A DNA stretch of 64,000 nucleotides from Bacillus thuringiensis (GTDB taxonomy: Bacteria > Bacillota > Bacilli > Bacillales > Bacillaceae_G). The notes under the pieces were generated by a model. The model was not told the origin of the DNA. It saw only the letters and a list, made by a program, of their open reading frames with translations, and ran no database searches. The position numbers and the translations under genes are program-made. The stretch is taken from positions 1,796,501 to 1,860,500 of the forward strand of contig NZ_CP012099.1 in the NCBI RefSeq assembly GCF_001182785.1. Direction: 5' to 3'. Positions 36,499 through 46,308 of the stretch are shown here, piece by piece. Each line of letters opens with the position of its first letter. Within the stretch, counting starts at the first letter, position 1.

Positions 36499-37782
36499 AT
36501 GAAATCAACATTTTTTGCTCAAAATAGAGAAAGACTAACGAAAACATTACCTGATGAATCCGTTACGATTTTATTTGCGGGACAAGCACCGCATATGTCA
36601 GCTGATGCACATTATAAATTTGTACCGAATCGTAATTTTTACTACTTAACGGGAATCGATGAACCAAATGTTATTTTTATGCTAAAAAAGTTTGGGAATA
36701 GTGTAGAAGAGACACTTTTTATTGAAAAATCAGATCCAGTAATGGAAAAATGGGTTGGGAAAACAGTTTCTAGCGAAGAAGCAGAGGGAATTTCAGGTAT
36801 AAAGAAAGTTGTATATTTAGATAGCTTTGAAAAGACAATGTCAAATATACTTTTTACAGAAAATGCGAAGCATCTATATTTAGATATAGAACGTCGTGAG
36901 TGGAATGGTACGGAGACAAAAACATTAGCATTTGCTAAACATGTAAGAGAACAATACCCACACGTAACAATTGGTAATGTATATCCGAACATTTGTGAAT
37001 TACGAGTATTTAAAACAGAGGAAGAAATTGAAATTATTAAAGAAGCGATTGCTATAACGCAAGACGGTATTTACAACGCACTTAAGCATGCAAAAGCAGG
37101 TATGATGGAGTATGAATTAGAAGCTCAATTTGATTTTACACTGAAATCATCTGGCATTAAGCACCATGCGTTCAATACAATTTTGGCAAGTGGTAAAAAT
37201 GCTACAGTTCTTCATTATGAAGATAATGATGCACAAATTCAAAATGGTGATTTAGTATTGCTAGATTTAGGTGCTCAAAAAGACTACTATAACGCTGATA
37301 TTAGTTATACATTCCCGGCAAATGGAACATTCTCTAGTCGTCAAAAACAAATTTATAATATTGTATTAAAGGCATTAAAAGAAACAACAGAGATTATTAA
37401 GCCAGGATTAAAGTTCGCTGCATTAATTGAGCATACAAAAAAGGTGCTGGCAGAAGAGTGTAAAGCAATTGGTTTAATTCAAGAAGATGAAGAGTTATCA
37501 AAATACTATTATCATGGTGTCAGCCATTTCCTTGGTTTAGATACACATGATGTAGGAACATATAAAGATAGAGTGTTAGAAGAAGGTATGGTTATAACAA
37601 TTGAACCTGGTCTTTATATTGAGGAAGAGTCGATCGGTATTCGAATAGAAGATGATATTCTTGTAACGAAAGACGGGTATGAAAACTTATCAAAAGATAT
37701 CATTAGAGAAGTTGAAGAAATTGAAGAATTTATGAGTGTAAATAATGAACATGTAAAAGGAAACCAAGCTGTAGTTAAATAA
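36499..37782 (+). CDS. Xaa-Pro aminopeptidase (M24B)
   Basis: Cytoplasmic dimetal aminopeptidase P-type enzyme of 427 residues, removing N-terminal residues preceding proline. The N-terminal creatinase-like domain (about 1-165) has FVPNRNFYYLTGIDEPN. The catalytic pita-bread domain has the five metal ligands in LLDLGAQKDYYNADISYTF (two Asp), YYHGVSHFLGLDTHDVG (His), ITIEPGLY (Glu) and GIRIEDDILVT (Glu). All are intact. GGGGG precedes the ATG. Monocistronic. Confidence 0.93.
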   Translation: MKSTFFAQNRERLTKTLPDESVTILFAGQAPHMSADAHYKFVPNRNFYYLTGIDEPNVIFMLKKFGNSVEETLFIEKSDPVMEKWVGKTVSSEEAEGISGIKKVVYLDSFEKTMSNILFTENAKHLYLDIERREWNGTETKTLAFAKHVREQYPHVTIGNVYPNICELRVFKTEEEIEIIKEAIAITQDGIYNALKHAKAGMMEYELEAQFDFTLKSSGIKHHAFNTILASGKNATVLHYEDNDAQIQNGDLVLLDLGAQKDYYNADISYTFPANGTFSSRQKQIYNIVLKALKETTEIIKPGLKFAALIEHTKKVLAEECKAIGLIQEDEELSKYYYHGVSHFLGLDTHDVGTYKDRVLEEGMVITIEPGLYIEEESIGIRIEDDILVTKDGYENLSKDIIREVEEIEEFMSVNNEHVKGNQAVVK

Positions 37783-37817
37783 TAAAAAAGTCATCACTAA
37801 TTTATTTGAACTTTATC

Positions 37818-37870
37818 TCGAATCGTGGACAATTAAAAAATCCAGGATTCGGGATAGGGTTCTTTTTATC
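37818..37870 (+). terminator. Probable terminator after the Xaa-Pro aminopeptidase gene
   Basis: CTCGAATCGTGGA and TCCAGGATTCGGG pair with one mismatch, and TTCTTTTTATC follows a few bases on. Confidence 0.5.
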
Positions 37871-37879
37871 TTCGAAATA

Positions 37880-38515
37880 CTAATCTTTAATTATTAATCC
37901 TAATAAAGTTGCAAACTGAACAGCTTGATATGTTGATACTTTACATCCTTTTAAATCGTTCACTGAAACTGTAAGTGTATCAAAGTTAGAAGAACTAATA
38001 TCTATCCCCTTCAGTGATGTCTGATCAAAATTAGCTTCGTCAAGACTACATAATTGGAATTCAACTTTTTTTAGTTTACAGTCAAAAAAATCTGCATTAT
38101 TTAATGAAGTTTCATTAAATATAATTTTTTCTAGTTTAGAATTTCCAAATGCTGCTAAATTCAAAATTGAATTCTCAAATTTAACATTTCCTAAGCTAGA
38201 TTCTGCAAAATTAACCCCGATTAATTTACTGTTTTTAAATTCGACTCTATGAACAGAAGAATTGCTTAAATTAACATTTGATAAATCGCAGTTTTCAAAA
38301 CAAACATCTGTAATATCAATATTGCTAAAGTCTGTATTAGTGAATTTACAATTCTTTATCACTGCATCATACAATCGCACTCTATCTACAGATTCATTTT
38401 CGAAAGTGGAGTCTATAATTTCACACACTTCTAATGTTGGATCTTCTTCATAAAAAATATCTTGAAAATTCTTTGAAGATAACTCTGGTGAAATTTTTGG
38501 TCTATCAATTTTCAT
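37880..38515 (-). CDS. Pentapeptide-repeat protein
   Basis: A 211-residue protein built largely of pentapeptide repeats of the A(N/D)LXX type from about residue 40 to 185 (for example FTNTDFSNIDITDVCFENCD and LSNVNLSNSSVHRVEFKNSK), which fold as a right-handed quadrilateral beta-helix. Some members mimic DNA and protect gyrase (Qnr, MfpA); nothing here proves that role. No signal peptide. AGAGGATTGAT precedes the ATG. Upstream is a decayed transporter fragment, so the region has lost genes. Confidence 0.88.
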   Translation of the reverse strand: MKIDRPKISPELSSKNFQDIFYEEDPTLEVCEIIDSTFENESVDRVRLYDAVIKNCKFTNTDFSNIDITDVCFENCDLSNVNLSNSSVHRVEFKNSKLIGVNFAESSLGNVKFENSILNLAAFGNSKLEKIIFNETSLNNADFFDCKLKKVEFQLCSLDEANFDQTSLKGIDISSSNFDTLTVSVNDLKGCKVSTYQAVQFATLLGLIIKD

Positions 38516-38663
38516 CGTATATCAATCCTCTTCTATTTGATATATTTGTGTAATTTGAGTCTATTGTCTTCTTGTAAGGAACATTAGTTCTTATTATACA
38601 AAAATGTAAGTTCTTTTGTGAAGAGCATTTTAGCTACATTTTTCTTATTTAATAATAGCAGTG

Positions 38664-38807
38664 TTATTGTTTCTTAAGAAATAACGTCAAAACAAATACG
38701 AGAACGGCTAGTATAGTCGCTACAAGGAAAATATTTTGTATTTCTAAAATATTCGCCTCTTGTAATGTCTCCGCTTTTAGTAATCTTCCAATTAGCTTAC
38801 GTAAGAT
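38664..38807 (-). pseudogene. C-terminal remnant of an MFS multidrug transporter
   Basis: Forty-seven codons without a start read as an MFS tail: LLKAETLQEANILEIQNIFL followed by a final membrane helix VATILAVLVFVLTLFLKK and a stop. A stop codon interrupts the frame at 38808-38810. The final-helix pattern is typical of DHA2-like drug exporters. The rest of the gene is missing. The remainder of 38516-38848 holds nothing else. Confidence 0.5.
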
Positions 38808-38881
38808 CTAATTACATCTCCTTATTTTCTTGAAAATCAACTTCTATAATGATTTTGAAAAAGAAAAAGGAGGGATTTTCC

Positions 38882-40498
38882 ATGAAGCGATTTGTATTAG
38901 CAGCCGTTACAGTCTCTGTAATATTTTTAATTGCTGCCTGTTCTGTGACGACAAATACAACAAATGATCATAAAAATATGAATGATAAAAAAACACTACA
39001 GACTGAAACAGCTACAACACCATTGAAGGTTGAAAAAGGACCAGAAGTTACTTTAATTGCGAAAGAAGAAAAGCAAAAATTAAGTAACGGTGTTATTGTT
39101 CCAGTCTGGACATTTAATGGCTCATCTCCTGGTCCAGAAATTCGGGTGAAAAAAGGTGAAAAGGTGAAAGTGACATTAAAAAATGAATTATCTGCACCAG
39201 TATCTATTCATTGGCATGGATATCCTGTCCCAAATAACATGGATGGAATTCCAGGCGTGACACAAGATGCGGTTGAACCAGGAAAAAGTTTCACTTACGA
39301 ATTTGAAGCGAACGTACAAGGAACGTACTGGTATCACTCGCATCAAGATTCTGTAAATCAATTAGATAGAGGTTTGTATGGAGCGCTCATTGTAGAAGAT
39401 ACAAAGGAAAAATATGATAAAGATTACACATTAATGTTGGATGAATGGGTTACAGATAAAGAAGAAATTAATAAGCAGTTAAAAGAAATGATAAAAGGGC
39501 AAATAGGTAATAAATCTAAAGGTAATGAAAATGGGGAAAAGAATGATGATATGGACATGGACAGTGATAGAAAAGACTCTAGTAATATGGCAGGAATGGA
39601 CCATGGAAATATGAAGATGGAAGGTCATGATATGAGTATGTATGATTTATTCACAATCAATGGAAAAAGCGGTGATTTAGTAGCGCCATTAAAAGTGAAT
39701 AAGGGAGATAAAGTTCGTCTTAGACTCGTCAATGCTGGTTATCTATCACATGATATACATGTTCATGGTCATGATATAAAAGTAATTGCGACAGATGGTC
39801 AGCCAATAAACGATCCAAAAGTTATAAAGGATAAAGTAATTTCAATCGCACCGGGTGAACGTTATGATATTGAATTTACTGCTAATAATCCTGGGAAGTG
39901 GTATGTTGAAAACCATTCAAAAAATAAAGGTGCAAAAGGAATGAAAGCTGTTATTGAGTATGATGGCAGCAAAGAGATGAAAGATAAAGCAGACGAAAAA
40001 GAAAAATTACCGAAAGTAGATATAATGAAATATGGTACTAAAAAATTAGGTAGTTTCACGTTAAATCAAGAGTATACTGCCACATATAATATGGACTTAA
40101 ATACGCAAATGAATGGAAATGAAATGGTATATACAATTAACGGAAAGGTATTTCCAGATATTGACCCAATTCAAGTGAAAAAGGGTGATTTAGTAAAAGT
40201 GAAGTTGGTAAATCGTTCTAAAATGGATGATCACCCAATGCATTTACACGGGCACTTCTTCCAGGTGTTGAGTAAAGATGGAAAACCGATAAAAGGTTCT
40301 CCAATTGTAAAAGATACATTGAACTTAAAACCGGGTGAAGAATATGAAGTAGCCTTTGTAGCAGACAATCCGGGTGAGTGGATGTTCCACTGTCACGACC
40401 TACATCATGCTTCAGCAGGGATGGTAACGGAAGTGAACTATACAGATTATAAATCTGACTATGTTCCAAACCAAAACATTCCTAATAAGCCAGAATAA
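38882..40498 (+). CDS. Multicopper oxidase lipoprotein
   Basis: Surface-anchored cupredoxin oxidase of 538 residues. A lipoprotein signal ends at LIAAC (Cys20). Copper ligands are complete: HWHG (His110), HSH (His152, His154), HPMHLHGHFF (from His451) and HCHDLHHASAGM with the type-1 Cys504. A Met/His-rich insert at about residues 220-260 (with MDHGNMKMEGHDMSMYD) resembles the copper-sensing loops of CopA/CueO-type cuprous oxidases. It probably oxidises Cu(I) and protects against copper. An upstream ATG at 38849 is not used: AAAGGAGGG precedes 38882. The convergent neighbour at 40550 has a His-rich tail. Confidence 0.9.
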   Translation: MKRFVLAAVTVSVIFLIAACSVTTNTTNDHKNMNDKKTLQTETATTPLKVEKGPEVTLIAKEEKQKLSNGVIVPVWTFNGSSPGPEIRVKKGEKVKVTLKNELSAPVSIHWHGYPVPNNMDGIPGVTQDAVEPGKSFTYEFEANVQGTYWYHSHQDSVNQLDRGLYGALIVEDTKEKYDKDYTLMLDEWVTDKEEINKQLKEMIKGQIGNKSKGNENGEKNDDMDMDSDRKDSSNMAGMDHGNMKMEGHDMSMYDLFTINGKSGDLVAPLKVNKGDKVRLRLVNAGYLSHDIHVHGHDIKVIATDGQPINDPKVIKDKVISIAPGERYDIEFTANNPGKWYVENHSKNKGAKGMKAVIEYDGSKEMKDKADEKEKLPKVDIMKYGTKKLGSFTLNQEYTATYNMDLNTQMNGNEMVYTINGKVFPDIDPIQVKKGDLVKVKLVNRSKMDDHPMHLHGHFFQVLSKDGKPIKGSPIVKDTLNLKPGEEYEVAFVADNPGEWMFHCHDLHHASAGMVTEVNYTDYKSDYVPNQNIPNKPE

Positions 40499-40549
40499 TA
40501 GGAAGCAGTTATCCTATGGATAGCTGCTTATTCATTTTTGTTGCAAGTA

Positions 40550-41095
40550 CTAATGTATATGTTGATTATGCCGAGGTGAAGGTGAGGGAGTATGATCTGG
40601 GAATGTCGCGAATACGGCAACGATAATTACTACACTAATTGAAAGTAATAACAAAAAACGCCGTCGGATAAAAGTAGAAAAGTTCTCTGATAACAATTGA
40701 ATTATACATGACATAGTAATCGTTATAGTAAGTAAGAGACTAATGAACAGTATACTATGAGCTTGTTGAGCATTTAACATTTCTGTAATCATTGCTCCCA
40801 TCATACTTGCCATTAATCCAGAGAACATTCCTTCTAAAGCAGTATATAGGTGAAAACGTAGACCGATTAAAAAACCGATAAAACCACTAATTAAAATAGC
40901 AAGCAAAGTAGAATATAGTAATTCTCCCTTAAAGAGAACGCCTAAATAAAAACCAATACTTAAACCGATACTCATACTAAAAGACATAATAAATACCATA
41001 TACTCCATTAGGGTACTCTTACGTTTAGAGATATTGGATGCAATAAGAATTGAGGTACAGCAAAGTGTTAAGGTAGTTAACGTATAAGCAAACAT
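40550..41095 (-). CDS. Membrane protein with histidine-rich C-terminal tail
   Basis: Polytopic membrane protein of 181 residues with about five hydrophobic segments, Met-rich helices (MEYMVFIMSFSMSIGLSIGF, MFSGLMASMMGAMITEM) and a short tail FPDHTPSPSPRHNQHIH containing four histidines. I do not recognise the family. Methionine-lined helices plus a His tail, and the position convergent to a multicopper oxidase gene, suggest a copper-linked role, but this is inference. CAAGGAGGTATC precedes the ATG. Confidence 0.75.
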   Translation of the reverse strand: MFAYTLTTLTLCCTSILIASNISKRKSTLMEYMVFIMSFSMSIGLSIGFYLGVLFKGELLYSTLLAILISGFIGFLIGLRFHLYTALEGMFSGLMASMMGAMITEMLNAQQAHSILFISLLLTITITMSCIIQLLSENFSTFIRRRFLLLLSISVVIIVAVFATFPDHTPSPSPRHNQHIH

Positions 41096-41277
41096 TATGA
41101 TACCTCCTTGTCCTATCGTTCATTTCATCATATGTTTATATGGAGAGTACTTATGCTTATTAATATCTGCATATTATCTGCACAATTTCATAGATGTAAG
41201 CAAAGGAACGCTTGATTTTTTAGGGCGTCTTTTTTAATTGTAAGCATGTGAAAGAAATTGTTATATTATGAGTTTCT

Positions 41278-41373
41278 ATTGTGAAGCCATAAAGAATAAG
41301 CGTATAATATTATAGGTCTCACATTTGCGAGACAAACCGCGAATGATAAATAAGATTGTTGTTTTATCATCGC
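41278..41373 (+). promoter_or_regulatory. Promoter and double hairpin leader of topB
   Basis: TTGTGA and TATAAT separated by 18 bases lie at about 41281-41310. Two hairpins follow: GTCTC/GAGAC (41316-41333) and GCGAATGATAAA/TTTTATCATCGC (41338-41372). The rest of 41096-41428 shows no gene. Confidence 0.5.
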
Positions 41374-41428
41374 TTCTAAACATATATACAATGAAAGTAA
41401 CACTGGAATACAGATAGGGAGTTATAAA

Positions 41429-43573
41429 ATGAAATTAATTATTGCCGAGAAACCAGATCAAGGTTTGGCTCTTGTTTCACAATTTAAATATCGCCGGAAA
41501 GATGGGTATTTAGAAGTAGAAGCGAATGAGTTATTTCCAAATGGAGCGTACTGTACATGGGCAATTGGTCATTTGACGCAGTTATGTAATCCAGAGCATT
41601 ATCACGCAGAGTGGAAAAAATGGTCACTTAATACGTTACCGATGATTCCAGAGCGTTTTCAATTTGAAGTAACAAAGTCAAAGTATAAGCAATTTAACGT
41701 TGTGAAACAGCTGTTACATAATCCACAGGTAACAGAAATTATTCACGCAGGCGATGCTGGGCGTGAAGGGGAACTGATCGTACGAAATATTATTAATCTT
41801 TGTAACGTGCAAAAGCCGATGAAGCGTCTATGGATTTCGTCTTTAACGAAGCAAGCTATTTACCAAGGATTTAAAAATCTACTTGATGAATCAGATACAA
41901 TTAATACGTATTACGAAGCATATACAAGATCTTGCGCTGACTGGGTTGTTGGTATGAATGCATCACGTGTCTTTAGTATTTTGCTAAAGAAAAAAGGAAT
42001 GAATGATGTATTTTCTGCTGGTCGTGTCCAGACACCAACGTTAGCATTGATTGTAAAGCGAGAGAAAGAAATTGAAAACTTTAAGTCAGAGCCGTTTTGG
42101 GAAGTGTTCGCAACCTTTAATATAGAAGGAAAGAAATATGACGGGAAATGGGAAAAGGATAATGAATCCCGCTTAAAAGACCCTGATATGGCGAATAAAA
42201 TTGCGGCATTTTGCCAAGGGAAACCGGCTGTTGTGAAGGAAATGAAAACGGAGCGTAAAGAGTTTCAGCCGCCGCTTTTATTTAACTTATCAGCACTGCA
42301 AGCGACAGCGAATAAAGCCTTTAAATTTTCACCGAAAAAAACGCTTGATATAACGCAAGCACTATATCAAAAAGGGATTGTTTCTTATCCACGTTCAGAT
42401 TCTAACTATGTTACTCAAGGAGAAGCAGCGACGTTCCCTGATATTTTACAGAAGTTAAGTCAGTTTGATGAATATAAAGGTTTATTACCGGCTCCGGTTG
42501 AATCCATTATGAACAATAAGCGTTATGTGAATGAAAAGAAAGTTACAGATCACTACGCGATCATACCGACAGAGCAAGTTACAAATCCAAGCAAACTATC
42601 AGGTGATGAAAAGAAAATTTACGATATGATCGTAAGAAGACTAATTGCGGCGCATTATGAAGTAGCGATTTTTGACTATACAACGATTACAACTCTTGTA
42701 GATGAACGTGCTGAATTCATTTCAAAAGGAAAACAGCAAATTCAAGAAGGTTGGCGTAAAGTTATTTTCCAAGATGATAAAGATGACGAAACCATTCTTC
42801 CAATTGTTGCTGAAGGCGAAGAAGGAAAAGTTGTAAAGGTGAAAGTGAAAGAAGGAAAAACACAGCCGCCGAAGCGTTATACAGAAGGACAACTTATTAC
42901 GTTAATGAAAACAGCTGGTAAGTATTTAGAGAATGAAGAGCTTGAGAAAGTATTAAAGAAAACAGAAGGTTTAGGTACTGAGGCAACTCGTGCAGGTATT
43001 ATTACGATGCTGAAAGACCGTAAATATATAGATGTGCAGAAAAACCAAGTGTATGCGACTGATAAAGGAAAAGTATTAATTACAGCAATCGGTGATAAAA
43101 TACTCGCTTCACCAGAAATGACTGCAAAATGGGAGCAACGCCTTGCGGAAATCGGGGAAGGTACAGCTTCACCAGCTACATTTATGGAACAGACGAAAAA
43201 GCTATCAGCCAAAATTATTGAAGACGCAGTTGAAATGTCTGAGAAATGGGATTTCACTGGATTACATGTTGAATCGATTGAACGAAAAGGATCGAAATTT
43301 ACAACAGGTAAAAAGGTTGGTAACTGTAAAAAATGTGATGGCGATGTAATTGATAAGTCAACGTTTTATGGTTGTTCTAACTATAATACAACGCAATGTG
43401 ATTTCACCATTTCAAAGAAGATATTAAGTAAAACAATTTCGCAAAAGAATATGACAAAGCTCTTAAAAGATGAAAAGACTGATTTAATTAAAGGCTTTAA
43501 AAAGGGCGAGAAAACGTTTGATGCGAAATTAGAGTGGAAAGATAATAAGATTAATTTTGTATTTGAGAATTAA
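41429..43573 (+). CDS. topB: DNA topoisomerase III
   Basis: Type IA topoisomerase of 714 residues that relaxes and decatenates DNA through single-strand breaks. The Toprim domain (about 1-135) has KLIIAEKPDQG and the acidic HAGDAGREGELIVRNI. The catalytic tyrosine is Tyr320 in GIVSYPRSDSNYVT, and the central motif GRVQTPTLALIVKRE is present. The C-terminal region has one zinc-finger-like set (NCKKCDGDVIDKSTFYGCSN) and ends near the family length. The hit is the TopB form, close to chromosomal Bacillus enzymes. Monocistronic. Confidence 0.95.
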   Translation: MKLIIAEKPDQGLALVSQFKYRRKDGYLEVEANELFPNGAYCTWAIGHLTQLCNPEHYHAEWKKWSLNTLPMIPERFQFEVTKSKYKQFNVVKQLLHNPQVTEIIHAGDAGREGELIVRNIINLCNVQKPMKRLWISSLTKQAIYQGFKNLLDESDTINTYYEAYTRSCADWVVGMNASRVFSILLKKKGMNDVFSAGRVQTPTLALIVKREKEIENFKSEPFWEVFATFNIEGKKYDGKWEKDNESRLKDPDMANKIAAFCQGKPAVVKEMKTERKEFQPPLLFNLSALQATANKAFKFSPKKTLDITQALYQKGIVSYPRSDSNYVTQGEAATFPDILQKLSQFDEYKGLLPAPVESIMNNKRYVNEKKVTDHYAIIPTEQVTNPSKLSGDEKKIYDMIVRRLIAAHYEVAIFDYTTITTLVDERAEFISKGKQQIQEGWRKVIFQDDKDDETILPIVAEGEEGKVVKVKVKEGKTQPPKRYTEGQLITLMKTAGKYLENEELEKVLKKTEGLGTEATRAGIITMLKDRKYIDVQKNQVYATDKGKVLITAIGDKILASPEMTAKWEQRLAEIGEGTASPATFMEQTKKLSAKIIEDAVEMSEKWDFTGLHVESIERKGSKFTTGKKVGNCKKCDGDVIDKSTFYGCSNYNTTQCDFTISKKILSKTISQKNMTKLLKDEKTDLIKGFKKGEKTFDAKLEWKDNKINFVFEN

Positions 43574-43579
43574 TTTGTT

Positions 43580-43616
43580 AAAAGAGCATGACATAAAACT
43601 GTCATGCTCTTTTGTT
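43580..43616 (+). terminator. Terminator of topB
   Basis: AAAGAGCATGAC and GTCATGCTCTTTT with a seven-base loop. Confidence 0.85.
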
Positions 43617-43777
43617 TTTCTTTTATATAAGATTTAACGATAAAAAAAATCCTTTAAAAAATAATTTTTTATTGTAAAACGATAAATTTTGTATTAAAAT
43701 CAAAATCATAATAAATGAGTGAGGTGCTTTTGTTAAAAGGTAACAACCTTATTTTTAAAATTAGAGGAGGTATAACT

Positions 43778-45025
43778 ATGAACATTAACAATTTGATTGT
43801 TAAAAATATGGATAACTCCCATGAGTTGGAGAAGATGTATAGAAAAGATCCGAAAGCTTTTAAAAAAGCATTCTCACAAGCATGGGACCAAAACCCTGAT
43901 TCTCAAGTTCTAGGTGCTTGGTATGAAAGGTTGCATTTCAAGGAGAAAGTAAATAAAGAAAAAACATCTTTGTTTCAAAAAGGTTTCTTATTCATGGGCC
44001 TTTTAGCTATTCTGGCCGGCATAAGCACCAGGATCATTTTCCACTTTGTTGAGCAGGAAGCAATTGCTCCAATTAATTTGGCTTTTGGTGTAATTCCCTT
44101 TATTGCTGCTTATTTTGTTTACAATAATACTCCGAAAAAAAGTATTATTTATTCCCTTGCAGCGTTGTTCCTAATTTCCGGGATGTATCTTAATACGTTG
44201 CCATTAAATTATAAAGACAGTACCATTCTTGCTTATTTGCATCTTCCTATATTTTTATGGGTCTTAGTAGGGCTTGCGTTTACAGGAAATGAATATTCAA
44301 AAGGCAGTACAAGATTAGCCTATATAAAATTTAATTTAGAATATTGTCTTCTCTACGCCAGCATGGCAGTGAGCGGAATGATACTAGCAGTATTCACCAT
44401 GCGTTTATTTAGCTTTGTTGACTTAGATATAGGAGAATTCTATTTTAGTAATGTTGTTTTATTTGGAGCAGCGGCTCTCGCTATTGTGGCTGCATACTTA
44501 GTATCAATGAATCTTAAGCTTGCTAAAAATATTACACCATACATATCTAAAATTTTTAGTCCTCTCGTCCTGATCACGTTGCTTATCTATCTTATAACGG
44601 TAATTTGGGTCGGGAAAAATCCGTTCTTGGATCGCAATTTCCTAATGGCTTTCAACGGAATACTCCTTGGTGTATTGGCTGTTACCATATTTTCTATCGT
44701 TGAAAGTGACTCGGACGAGAAAAAGAACATTTCAGATTATATAAATTTTTCCTTAATTGTTCTGGCGCTTATTATTGACACTGTCGCATTGTCAGCCATA
44801 GTATTTAGACTTTCTTCTTACGGGATTACGCCTAATAGACTTGCTGTTTTAGGAGTAAACGTACTGATTTGGGCAAATCTCATTTGGATTATGTTTTCCT
44901 ATATGCATTTCTTGCAAAACAAATCAGGACCGACAGCTATCCAAGATGCCGTTACGAAGTATTTGCCAATATACGGACTTTGGGCAGCTTTCGTTATATT
45001 TACGTTCCCTATCATTTTTAATTAG
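43778..45025 (+). CDS. Polytopic membrane protein, possibly DUF4153-like
   Basis: A 415-residue protein with a soluble head of about 70 residues (MYRKDPKAFKKAFSQAWDQN) and about eleven membrane segments. The overall pattern, including LITLLIYLITVIWVGKNPF and MAFNGILLGVLAVTIFSIV, suggests a DUF4153-type permease-like protein; assignment is tentative. An upstream in-frame ATG at 43715 is less likely: GAGGAGG precedes 43778. By eye it has more G+C than its flanks and may be acquired. A start-less small frame continues immediately downstream. Confidence 0.7.
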   Translation: MNINNLIVKNMDNSHELEKMYRKDPKAFKKAFSQAWDQNPDSQVLGAWYERLHFKEKVNKEKTSLFQKGFLFMGLLAILAGISTRIIFHFVEQEAIAPINLAFGVIPFIAAYFVYNNTPKKSIIYSLAALFLISGMYLNTLPLNYKDSTILAYLHLPIFLWVLVGLAFTGNEYSKGSTRLAYIKFNLEYCLLYASMAVSGMILAVFTMRLFSFVDLDIGEFYFSNVVLFGAAALAIVAAYLVSMNLKLAKNITPYISKIFSPLVLITLLIYLITVIWVGKNPFLDRNFLMAFNGILLGVLAVTIFSIVESDSDEKKNISDYINFSLIVLALIIDTVALSAIVFRLSSYGITPNRLAVLGVNVLIWANLIWIMFSYMHFLQNKSGPTAIQDAVTKYLPIYGLWAAFVIFTFPIIFN

Positions 45026-45157
45026 AAAGGATTTGTTAATGTAACGAAAAGTAAATTTTCTATAGCATATAAAATTTTTAGTGCCGATCGATTTATAATT
45101 GGTATTATTACGTTTGTAGTTTCGGTAATTTCATTTGTATCGATAAATAAGAAATAA
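45026..45157 (+). pseudogene. Small membrane-protein frame without a start codon
   Basis: Directly after the stop of the 43778 gene the same frame stays open for 43 codons: SADRFIIGIITFVVSVISF forms one membrane helix and the end is VSINKK. AAAGGA at 45029 leads to ATGTAACG, where a one- or two-base change would restore an ATG start in this frame. Probably a recently broken small gene. Confidence 0.3.
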
Positions 45158-45182
45158 GTGTTGTATGTAATCTTTCCATAAT

Positions 45183-45212
45183 AAAAAACGTCCCAAAATG
45201 GGACGTTTTTTA
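45183..45212. terminator. Bidirectional intrinsic terminator
   Basis: AAAAAACGTCCC and GGGACGTTTTTT around AAAAT. Confidence 0.9.
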
Positions 45213-46178
45213 TTATGCGTATTGCCGTTTTCTCTTAATAAGCAACAAAACTTGTGACACACAAGCTAGTACCGGTAACTCAATCAACGGTCCAATAACG
45301 AGTGCAAGTGCGATAAGAGGCTCGTCTGGAAAAGCTGTTACAGCGATAGCGAGTGCAACAGGTGAGTTTCTTGCTAACGTTGTTAAGCTTAGACTTACTG
45401 TATCTTTGTAAGATAAATGCATGATGCGTCCGATAAATTGTCCTAGTAAAAAATTAATGATGAAGAACAATAGAACAGGAACGAGTAATAATAAAACGAC
45501 ATTCATATTTTGCAGCAAATATTTACCTTGTGATGCAAACATCGCTACTATTGCTAAACTTAAAAATACAATTTGAGCAGAGCTGAAAAACGGAATGAGT
45601 TTATTCTCGAGAGTTTCAGCTTTTTTCATTTTATTCATAATGAATTTTGTAGCGTGTGCAAGTATAAATGGTAAGACGATTACGATAACAATACTTTCTA
45701 CTAAAACAGAAACCGCTACAGTTTTCATGACACCAGCAAATAAAAATAAATAAATTGGAAGGAGTAGTACTTGCAAAATTAAATTTACCGGTAAAATTGC
45801 AGTAGAAAGTGCTACATTTCCTTTCGCTATTTCAGTAAAGATTAAGTACCAATCTGTGCATGGAGTAACCATTAACATTATAAATCCAACCCAAAGTGCT
45901 GGATGATCTGAAAGAAATAGTGCTCCTAATCCCCAAGCGAGTAAAGGTGTCCATAAGAAGTTAATAGTAAGACTTGTTCCAGCAAATTTTAAATTGCGAA
46001 ATCCGTTTTTTATTTCTTTTAATGGGATGCTGAGGAATAATCCATATAGCATGAAAAATAAGAAGGGGACAATAAACTTGTCTGAATACGTATGTATCAT
46101 ATTTAATTGTCCGAGTACGATGCCGCATGTAACAGCAAAAAGAATAATAAAAGTTTGAATCTTTTCTATAGTGCTCAT
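45213..46178 (-). CDS. ACR3/BASS-family permease, arsenite-efflux-like
   Basis: Membrane carrier of 321 residues with about ten segments, in the bile acid/Na+ symporter superfamily and nearest in pattern to ACR3 arsenite exporters. The conserved cysteine of TM4 is in VTPCTDWYLIFTEIAKGN (ACR3 proteins have PCT at this place) and the TM9 motif is LTTLARNSPVALAIAVTAF. No arsR or arsC gene lies beside it, so an arsenic function is likely but not proved; this divergent form might carry another anion. AAAGGAT precedes the ATG. Confidence 0.75.
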   Translation of the reverse strand: MSTIEKIQTFIILFAVTCGIVLGQLNMIHTYSDKFIVPFLFFMLYGLFLSIPLKEIKNGFRNLKFAGTSLTINFLWTPLLAWGLGALFLSDHPALWVGFIMLMVTPCTDWYLIFTEIAKGNVALSTAILPVNLILQVLLLPIYLFLFAGVMKTVAVSVLVESIVIVIVLPFILAHATKFIMNKMKKAETLENKLIPFFSSAQIVFLSLAIVAMFASQGKYLLQNMNVVLLLLVPVLLFFIINFLLGQFIGRIMHLSYKDTVSLSLTTLARNSPVALAIAVTAFPDEPLIALALVIGPLIELPVLACVSQVLLLIKRKRQYA

Positions 46179-46308
46179 GAATAAATCCTTTCTATATATG
46201 AATTTTCCTCTCTAAGTTTATTATACAAGTAATAAAGATGTATTTGGTGCTCAATTGTATTTTAGTTAATATTTTTAAATTGAGATTTTGTTTTTTATTA
46301 AAAGTTAC

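Noticed and set aside
41152..41173. Second PlcR box (TATGCTTATTAATATCTGCATA)
   Set aside because: The half-sites are too far apart: the sequence is 22 bases long, not 16, and the downstream gene is topB.
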